NCBI RefSeq assembly: GCF_018861315.1
Contig: NZ_JAHLDL010000003.1
Coordinates: forward strand, 162,989 to 226,988
Reading direction: 5' to 3'
Length of the DNA stretch: 64,000 nucleotides
Origin: Clostridium bowmanii
GTDB lineage: Bacteria > Bacillota > Clostridia > Clostridiales > Clostridiaceae
Shown here in pieces: positions 58,506 through 64,000 of this stretch. The notes beneath the pieces were generated by a model. The model ran no database searches, was not told where the DNA came from, and saw nothing but the letters and a program-made list of their open reading frames with translations. The position numbers and the translations under genes were made by a program. The first letter of the stretch is position 1; every line of letters begins with the position of its first letter.

Positions 58506-60941
58506 TTATAAAGTCTTAAAAATCAATTTATTCTCTCTAACGAAAACACTTACATCATCACCCTTGTTAATATTCCCCCTAAGTATTTCTTCAGAAAGCA
58601 CATCTTCCACAGACTTTGTAATTTCTCGCCTTAAAGGTCTAGCGCCATATTCAGTATTAATTCCAGCCGTAGCTAAATGTTTTTTAGTCTCCTCATTAAA
58701 AGTAATATTGATTTCGAGGTCTTTTAGGCGCTTCTCCACTACATTAAGCATTAATTCTACTATTTTATATAATTCCTCTTTTTCCAATGAATGAAACACA
58801 ATAATGTCATCTAATCTATTTAAGAATTCTGGTTTAAATGAACGTTTTAATTCCTCCATTATATTTTCTTTCATCTTTTCATATTCTGAATCTATACCCT
58901 TTTTCTTTATGTCGAACCCTAAAGACTTCTGCTTTTTTAGAGTAGCTGCACCTACATTTGATGTCATTATAATTACTGTATTTTTAAAGTCTACTGTTTT
59001 TCCTTTCCCATCTGTTAGCCTTCCATCTTCTAATATCTGTAATAAAATATTAGTTACGTCTGGATGGGCTTTTTCAATTTCATCAAAAAGTATAACGCAA
59101 TAAGGGTTCCTTCTCACCTTTTCTGTTAATTGGCCACCATCATCAAAACCTACATACCCTGGCGGTGAACCCACAAGCCTTGAAACAGTATGTTTATCCA
59201 TATATTCAGACATATCTATTCTTACCATGTTATTTTCATTACCAAACATACCCTCAGCCAATGCTTTTGATAACTCTGTTTTACCTACACCAGTTGGACC
59301 TAAGAATATAAAAGAGCCTATAGGTCTCTTGGGGTCCTTCAAACCTACCCTAGCCCGCCTAACGGCTTTTGAAATAGATTTCACAGCCTCATTTTGTCCT
59401 ATTACTCTCCTATGGAGTGATTCTTCTAGCTTTAGTAATTTCTCAGATTCCTTTTGGGTCAATTTTTCTATAGGAATATTAGTCCATTTTGACACAACAC
59501 TGGCAATTTCAAGTTCAGAAACTATTAATTCATCACCTTGATTTTGAGTTTTCCAATTATTTTTAGAATTATCTAATTTATCCTTTAATTGTTTTTCGCA
59601 GTCTCTTAACTTAGCAGCTTTTTCATAGTCCTGTACTGAAATAGCATCAGATTTCTCTTTAGAAATTTTATCTATTTCATCTTCCAAATCTTTCAAATTT
59701 GGTGGGGCGGTTAAATTTCGAATTCTTACTTTTGCCCCAGCTTCATCAATAAGATCTATTGCTTTATCAGGTAAATATCTATCAGATATATATCTATCTG
59801 ATAAGGTTACAGCGGCCTCGATTGCGCCATCTGTAATCTTAACTCTATGATGTGCTTCATACTTATCTCTTAGCCCTTTTAATATATCAACAGCTTCCTC
59901 TTTACTTGGTTCTCCTACCGTTATAGGTTGAAACCTTCTCTCCAGTGCTGAGTCCTTTTCGATGTACTTTCTATATTCATCTATAGTAGTCGCGCCTATG
60001 CATTGAAGTTCCCCCCGAGCAAGCGCTGGTTTTAATATATTAGACGCATCAATAGCACCTTCCGCTCCCCCCGCTCCAATGATAGTATGGATTTCATCAA
60101 TAAATATAATAACATCTCCTGCTTCTACTATCTCCTGCATAACCTTTTTAAGCCTTTCCTCAAATTCTCCTCTATATTTAGATCCTGCCACCATGGAGGA
60201 TATATCCAATGTTATTACTCTTTTATTTTTTAGAATTTCAGGAATACTTCCTGTTGCTATTCTTTGTGCAAGACCTTCTGCTATAGCGGTTTTACCCACA
60301 CCAGCTTCTCCGATAAGGCAGGGATTATTCTTCATTCTTCTGCACAAAATTTCGAGTAGCCTTTGAGTTTCATTATCTCTTCCTATAACAGGGTCAAGCT
60401 TACCCTCTCTTGCCATTTCAGTTAGGTCTTTACCAAAATGATCTAATGTTTCGATACCATGTTGCTTTTTTTCTTTTGATAAACTTCCCTTTTGAATATC
60501 TTCAGAGGACCAATTATTTAGTATATCATTTCTTATCTTGTTAAAATTCGCTCCTAAATTAGTTAAAATTGTGTAGGCAACACCTTCTTCTTCTCGAATT
60601 AAAGCAAGCAAAATATGTTCTGGACTAATATAATTATGATTTAAATTTCTGGCTTCTATCAGACTTAATTCTAATAATCGTTTTGTCCTAGGAGTTAGAG
60701 GTATCTCATTTCTACGCATCTCTACGTCTCCTTCACCCTCATACTCCATTACTAATTTTTTTACCCCTTCTGAAGAAATCTTCATATCATTCAATGATTT
60801 TTTACATAACCCATCTTGTTCCTTTAGAATTCCTAAAAGTATATGCTCTGTGCCCACATACCCATGCTTTAACTCCTCAGCCTCTTCTTGAGCATATACC
60901 AATACCTTTTGCGCTCTTTCTGTGAATTTATTAAACATCAT
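58506..60941 (-). CDS. clpC: AAA+ protease regulatory ATPase ClpC
   Basis: 811 aa from the ATG at 60941 ([20 protein letters not shown]), GAGGTG seven bases upstream; a further ATG follows and a GTG extends five codons. Two N-terminal Clp repeats (about 1-145), D1 with GEAGVGKT at 211-218 and [10 protein letters not shown], a UVR-like M domain ([17 protein letters not shown] near 440), and D2 with GPTGVGKT (near 550) and [14 protein letters not shown]. It unfolds substrates for ClpP. The usual upstream partners ctsR, mcsA and mcsB are absent here, and no CtsR box is seen. Confidence 0.96.
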   Translation of the reverse strand: MMFNKFTERAQKVLVYAQEEAEELKHGYVGTEHILLGILKEQDGLCKKSLNDMKISSEGVKKLVMEYEGEGDVEMRRNEIPLTPRTKRLLELSLIEARNLNHNYISPEHILLALIREEEGVAYTILTNLGANFNKIRNDILNNWSSEDIQKGSLSKEKKQHGIETLDHFGKDLTEMAREGKLDPVIGRDNETQRLLEILCRRMKNNPCLIGEAGVGKTAIAEGLAQRIATGSIPEILKNKRVITLDISSMVAGSKYRGEFEERLKKVMQEIVEAGDVIIFIDEIHTIIGAGGAEGAIDASNILKPALARGELQCIGATTIDEYRKYIEKDSALERRFQPITVGEPSKEEAVDILKGLRDKYEAHHRVKITDGAIEAAVTLSDRYISDRYLPDKAIDLIDEAGAKVRIRNLTAPPNLKDLEDEIDKISKEKSDAISVQDYEKAAKLRDCEKQLKDKLDNSKNNWKTQNQGDELIVSELEIASVVSKWTNIPIEKLTQKESEKLLKLEESLHRRVIGQNEAVKSISKAVRRARVGLKDPKRPIGSFIFLGPTGVGKTELSKALAEGMFGNENNMVRIDMSEYMDKHTVSRLVGSPPGYVGFDDGGQLTEKVRRNPYCVILFDEIEKAHPDVTNILLQILEDGRLTDGKGKTVDFKNTVIIMTSNVGAATLKKQKSLGFDIKKKGIDSEYEKMKENIMEELKRSFKPEFLNRLDDIIVFHSLEKEELYKIVELMLNVVEKRLKDLEINITFNEETKKHLATAGINTEYGARPLRREITKSVEDVLSEEILRGNINKGDDVSVFVRENKLIFKTL

Positions 60942-61167
60942 ATTCAAACACCTCACTTGAAACGAATTTACTTATATCTTTAATTATGCCCACTTTCATT
61001 TCATTCTTACACATTATTTTCCTTCAAAATCAAAGTAATTTTCTACCACATATTGTTATTCTATAAAAAGTTCTTTTACCCTGCTTTAAAAAATACTTTC
61101 CGTGATAGTTTTTTTTACATTTTTGTACATAATATTCTTATCTTTATATATTTTCGCAAAATAAAAA

Positions 61168-61196
61168 GCTTACCCTCCAAAAATAAGAAGATAAGC
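61168..61196 (-). terminator. Terminator after the Xaa-Pro aminopeptidase gene
   Basis: On the minus strand GCTTATC pairs with GGTAAGC (one wobble) and is followed by TTTTTATTTT. It lies about 20 bp past the peptidase stop, insulating clpC. Confidence 0.7.
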
Positions 61197-61213
61197 AGTA
61201 AGATATGAACTTT

Positions 61214-62464
61214 TTAATGATTATGACTTCCCATAAACTCTTCGATTTCTTCTATGGTTTTAATTATTTGTATAGAAATATTTTCACAACCATCTTCCGT
61301 AATTAATATATCATCTTCTATTCTAATGCCAATATTTTCCTCCTCTATGTAGAGTCCTGGCTCATTAGTAAGGACCATTCCTGGTTTTAATTCCAGATCT
61401 CTACTTCCCACATCATGAGTATCTAGTCCTAAATAATGGCTTACACCATGGAAATAATACCTAGGTAACTCGATAGCATCTTTAATAAGACCTAACTCTA
61501 TGCATCCTGCCGCAAGTACTTTTTTAGCCGTCTCGTTTAAAACTGAGAATAATATACCTGGCCTTGCAACAGCTGTTACTGCTTCTTGGGCTCTTAGTAC
61601 TACATTATATACCTGCTTTTGTCGCTCAGTAAATTTTCCATTAACAGGGAATGTGCGACTTATATCTGCATTATAATATTTATATTGAGCACCTAAGTCA
61701 AATAATATTAATTTACCATCTTCAAGTTCACTATTATTCTGGTCATAATGAAGTATTGTGGCATTTTTACCACAAGCTGCAATAGTATGGAAAGCATAGT
61801 CTGTTATGCCATTGGTTTTTAATACAAAATCAAAATAAGCCTCTAGCGAATATTCTTTCATTCCTGCTTTAGAATTTCTCATTAATTCCTTTATACCTTT
61901 GTCCGTTATATCTATAGCTTCTCTTATTAAATCTATTTCTTCCTCTGATTTGATAAGCCTAAGATTTGATATATCATGGTGTATATTTTTTATTCTTAAA
62001 TAAGAGTACCTTTCCATTACAACCTTAGCAAACATTTGTGGCGAGGTCATTGATATATGAAACTGTTGCCTTTCAAGATCTAAGTATAAATTATCTATTT
62101 TGGCTCTATCCATAATAGCCCCAAAAGTTTCTTCAAATTCCTTTAAGAACTTAATACTTTCTATGCCTGAAATCTCTTTTGCTTCTACTTCTGGCATTTT
62201 TTCTCCTACCCATCTAGCCATAATAGGATCATTCTTTTCTATAAATAGTGTTTCATCCACCTTACCATTTCTTTTCACTAACATTAAAATCATTTTTTCT
62301 CTGTCTATACCCGTTAAATAATAAAAATTTCTGTTTGGAGTGAAAGCATATGTTTCATCTGCTGATTTATATGGGGCCTCACCTGCAAACATTAATGTTA
62401 TGGAATTCTCTTCTAATTTAGCCCATAAATTAGTTCTATTTTTTATAAATAACTCTTTTTTCAT
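61214..62464 (-). CDS. pepP: Xaa-Pro aminopeptidase (M24B family)
   Basis: 416 aa. N-terminal AMP_N creatinase-like domain (about 1-165, with TYAFTPNRNFYYLTGID) and C-terminal pita-bread metallopeptidase. The five di-metal ligands are visible: two Asp in LFDLGAQYKYYNADISRTF, His in GVSHYLGLDTHDVG, Glu in LTNEPGLYIEE and Glu in IRIEDDILI. It cleaves N-terminal residues before proline. Start ATG at 62464; monocistronic between two terminators. Naming pepP rather than pepQ rests on the AMP_N domain. Confidence 0.93.
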   Translation of the reverse strand: MKKELFIKNRTNLWAKLEENSITLMFAGEAPYKSADETYAFTPNRNFYYLTGIDREKMILMLVKRNGKVDETLFIEKNDPIMARWVGEKMPEVEAKEISGIESIKFLKEFEETFGAIMDRAKIDNLYLDLERQQFHISMTSPQMFAKVVMERYSYLRIKNIHHDISNLRLIKSEEEIDLIREAIDITDKGIKELMRNSKAGMKEYSLEAYFDFVLKTNGITDYAFHTIAACGKNATILHYDQNNSELEDGKLILFDLGAQYKYYNADISRTFPVNGKFTERQKQVYNVVLRAQEAVTAVARPGILFSVLNETAKKVLAAGCIELGLIKDAIELPRYYFHGVSHYLGLDTHDVGSRDLELKPGMVLTNEPGLYIEEENIGIRIEDDILITEDGCENISIQIIKTIEEIEEFMGSHNH

Positions 62465-62805
62465 TACAATTCCCCCTACCTAGTTAAGTATAAAACCAAT
62501 ACGTTCTTTAGATATCTTTTCTCTCTATAACATAACACTGAGCTCAAGTATTTTCAATATTTTTTTATAGTTGATTTAAGATGTATGAATAACTCCCTAA
62601 AATGTTTTCAAAGATGATAACAAACTAACACGAAGAACCCGCTTATAATGGATTCAAATAATATTATTACCCCTTTATAATCTTCTATAAAATCAAAAAC
62701 AAATTTCGGAAAGTCACCTCTGAAATTTGTCTTATTAAAATACTATAAAAATACTTAGGTGCTATTTAACTTCTCATCTATTATGTTTGTATATCAATTA
62801 ACTAA
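62465..62805. other. Gene-free gap with a terminator
   Basis: 341 bp of AT-rich sequence with no credible open frame on either strand. It contains the terminator at 62699-62730 for the small-gene pair. I see nothing else recognisable, and no clear promoter for the peptidase. Confidence 0.5.
62699..62730 (-). terminator. Terminator of the small-gene pair
   Basis: ACAAATTTCAGA and TCCGAAATTTGT form a 12-bp stem (one wobble) with an 8-base loop, followed on the minus strand by TTTTGATTTT. It ends the transcript from the two small genes upstream. Confidence 0.8.
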
Positions 62806-63030
62806 TTACTTGGATAATTCATTATTATTATGAATCCGTAGTCCATTTTCTAAGTCCACAGATGGTATCATTGACTTAGATGTCATTGTAGAATCTGCAT
62901 AACTGTTAATCACTAGTGGATGTGGTGTCACTTTCCCTGGGCAGTCTGAACCATATGCTTGCTCTATTAATCTGGTATCTATAAGATCATCTTTATTTTC
63001 TCTTTTGTGATGTGATATAATATTCGCCAT
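62806..63030 (-). CDS. Small protein of unknown function (downstream of pair)
   Basis: 74 aa from the ATG at 63030 (MANIISHHKRENKDDLIDTR); a longer frame starts eight codons earlier but lacks the ACAAGGAGG site that precedes this ATG. Central GSDCPGKVTPHPLVINS contains a single cysteine and two prolines; the tail is MIPSVDLENGLRIHNNNELSK. No membrane segment and no recognised family. It overlaps the 3' end of the next small gene by 38 bp in another frame, so the pair is translationally linked. Confidence 0.6.
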   Translation of the reverse strand: MANIISHHKRENKDDLIDTRLIEQAYGSDCPGKVTPHPLVINSYADSTMTSKSMIPSVDLENGLRIHNNNELSK

Positions 63031-63229
63031 TTTCTTTGCCTCCTTGTGACACAACCGTAAAATAATTATTTTCTAACATTTTACACAATATCTTTATTTC
63101 TTCAGTGCTTTTCATTTTTGATGTAATTGTAAACTTATCATTTTCGTCAATCAACTCCATATAATCATGAATGCTGCTATAATCACTTAAATTAATATCA
63201 GAAACAAGATCTAATCTATATTCAGACAT
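62993..63229 (-). CDS. Small acidic protein of unknown function (upstream of pair)
   Basis: 78 aa (MSEYRLDLVSDINLSDYSSI), AGGGGAG ribosome site before the ATG at 63229. Mixed alpha/beta pattern: INLSDYSSIHDYMELIDENDKF, STEEIKILCKMLENNYF and VVSQGGKENGEYYITSQKRK. No signal peptide or membrane segment. I do not recognise the family. First gene of a two-gene unit ending at the terminator 62699-62730; the group II intron lies upstream. Confidence 0.6.
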   Translation of the reverse strand: MSEYRLDLVSDINLSDYSSIHDYMELIDENDKFTITSKMKSTEEIKILCKMLENNYFTVVSQGGKENGEYYITSQKRK

Positions 63230-63337
63230 TCAGTTCTCCCCTCTTTGATATATTTAAGATTAGGGTTTGCAATTTCAATTAAAATATGCACATTTATATT
63301 AATATATCTATTTAGTATATTAGAATTTAGTTTTCAA

Positions 63338-63413
63338 ATCAAGTAGGAGGCTAATCATTATTTGATTAGCCGACCTCTTACACCACCGTGCGTACCGTTC
63401 GGTACACGGCGGT
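63338..63413 (-). mobile_element. Group II intron domains V and VI with 3' splice end
   Basis: Domain V (plus-strand 63382-63413): ACCGCCGTG pairs with CACGGTGGT, a two-base CG bulge, and the inner stem TACC/GGTA with a GAAC tetraloop. Domain VI follows: GGCTAATCA pairs with TGATTAGCC (63351-63372). The intron is predicted to end at about 63338 (..CTTGAT). It sits immediately downstream of the maturase frame. This is the 3' part of a mobile retroelement that continues beyond the window. Confidence 0.85.
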
Positions 63414-63423
63414 TCAATAGAAA

Positions 63424-64000
63424 TTAATGTTTTAATAAATATGTTTCTGATATAGAAACTAATCCTAAATTTTTAAGGTATTTATTGGTTAATGTTTTGT
63501 TTAATATAGGACTATTGGAAGTTCTCCAATAGCTTTTCCTAGTATTTGCATATTGCCAAGCTTTATTGTTATTTAAACCTAATTTAATAAGGTTTTCATG
63601 CTTGGTTTTAATCTTTTTCCATTGTTTCCAAAAACACATTCTAATTCTTCGTCTTAACCATTCATCAAGTGTTTTAAGAATAGTTTTAATATCTGCGATA
63701 GCAAAATAGTTTACCCATCCAACTATCACCTGCTTAAGTTTCCTAAATCTATATTCCATGCTCATCGCATTACTTCTTGAAGTTAATTCCTTTAGCTTTG
63801 CTTTGAATTTACATATAGGTTTTTGAGGAACTCTCATTCTATATTCACCTTTTGCTCGGTAAAACGAAAATCCTAAAAATTTAAGTTTCCAAGGTCTATC
63901 TACTGTACTCTTTTCTTTATTCACTTTAAGCTTTAATTTTTCCTCAATAAATCTTGTAATACTCTTCATTACTCTATTTGCTGATTTCTCGCTTTTAACA
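63424..64000 (-). CDS. ltrA: Group II intron reverse transcriptase/maturase (partial, C-terminal)
   Basis: Open frame continuing past the right edge; about 192 residues visible. The N-terminal part visible (SEKSANRVMKSITRFIEEKL, FLGFSFYRAKGEYRMRVPQK) is the end of the RT thumb region, followed by the maturase (GIIM/X) domain with KLKQVIVGWVNYFAIAD, LDEWLRRRIRMCFWKQWKK and YWRTSNSPILNKTL. It reverse-transcribes the intron and aids splicing. No frameshift is seen in the visible part. Confidence 0.92.
   Translation of the reverse strand, partial: VKSEKSANRVMKSITRFIEEKLKLKVNKEKSTVDRPWKLKFLGFSFYRAKGEYRMRVPQKPICKFKAKLKELTSRSNAMSMEYRFRKLKQVIVGWVNYFAIADIKTILKTLDEWLRRRIRMCFWKQWKKIKTKHENLIKLGLNNNKAWQYANTRKSYWRTSNSPILNKTLTNKYLKNLGLVSISETYLLKH

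Noticed and set aside
60957..61213. CtsR operator upstream of clpC
   Set aside because: I looked for the AGGTCAAA direct-repeat pattern and found none; no good sigma-A promoter with 16-18 bp spacing was clear either.

Overview
The window comes from a low-GC Gram-positive anaerobe, almost certainly Clostridium sensu stricto. The evidence is AT-rich DNA, strong AGGAGG ribosome sites, frequent TTG/GTG starts, a complete coenzyme-B12 glutamate mutase / methylaspartate (mesaconate) fermentation cluster, a FAD-dependent thymidylate synthase, and the Firmicute order of the ribosomal super-operon. The metabolic cluster points towards the C. tetani / C. cochlearium / C. tetanomorphum type of glutamate fermenter; the species is an inference. 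Nearly every gene lies on the minus strand. Only two small genes (7260 and 56608) are on the plus strand.

Layout in transcription order is from high to low coordinates. 63338-64000 holds the 3' end of a group II intron (maturase C-terminus plus domains V and VI). 62806-63229 holds two overlapping small genes of unknown function. 61214-62464 is an Xaa-Pro aminopeptidase and 58506-60941 is clpC. A frameshifted remnant of radA (58144-58327) lies between clpC and disA. 53941-56461 carries carD-like, yacL-like, ispD and a T-box-like attenuator in front of proS. 49258-53860 carries proS, mrnC, thyX, rlmB and rae1/yacP. Next come sigH, tRNA-Gly and tRNA-Thr, and tuf copy 2.

46784 down to about 10300 is the translation/transcription super-cluster: rpmG-secE-nusG-rplK-rplA, rplJ-rplL, rpoB-rpoC, an L7Ae-like gene with rpsL-rpsG-fusA-tuf, then the S10-spc-alpha array from rpsJ to rplQ (including secY, adk, map and infA), then ecfA1-ecfA2-ecfT-truA and rplM-rpsI. 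Strong sigma-A promoters with 17-bp spacers precede rpmG, rplJ, rpoB, the L7Ae-like gene, rpsJ and rplM. Several genes follow structured leaders that look autoregulatory (L10, L13, S10, S7 candidate, rpoB leader).

8445-10058 is a Na/phosphate symporter with an upstream array resembling PHO boxes, and 7578-8300 is cwlD. 1-6987 is a GntR-type regulator followed by glmS-glmL-glmE-mal and the two mesaconase subunits. Together these convert L-glutamate through 3-methylaspartate and mesaconate to citramalate. The regulator's promoter has two palindromes, one exactly filling the -35/-10 spacer.

The most notable observations are a T-box expression platform that apparently lacks Stem I in front of proS, an Asn at the rifampicin-resistance His526 position of RpoB, the decayed radA between clpC and disA with no ctsR-mcsAB upstream of clpC, the operator-in-promoter and apparent non-canonical start of the GntR gene, and a gene-conversion-like identity pattern between the two tuf copies. 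No CRISPR array, prophage or clearly new multi-gene system was found.
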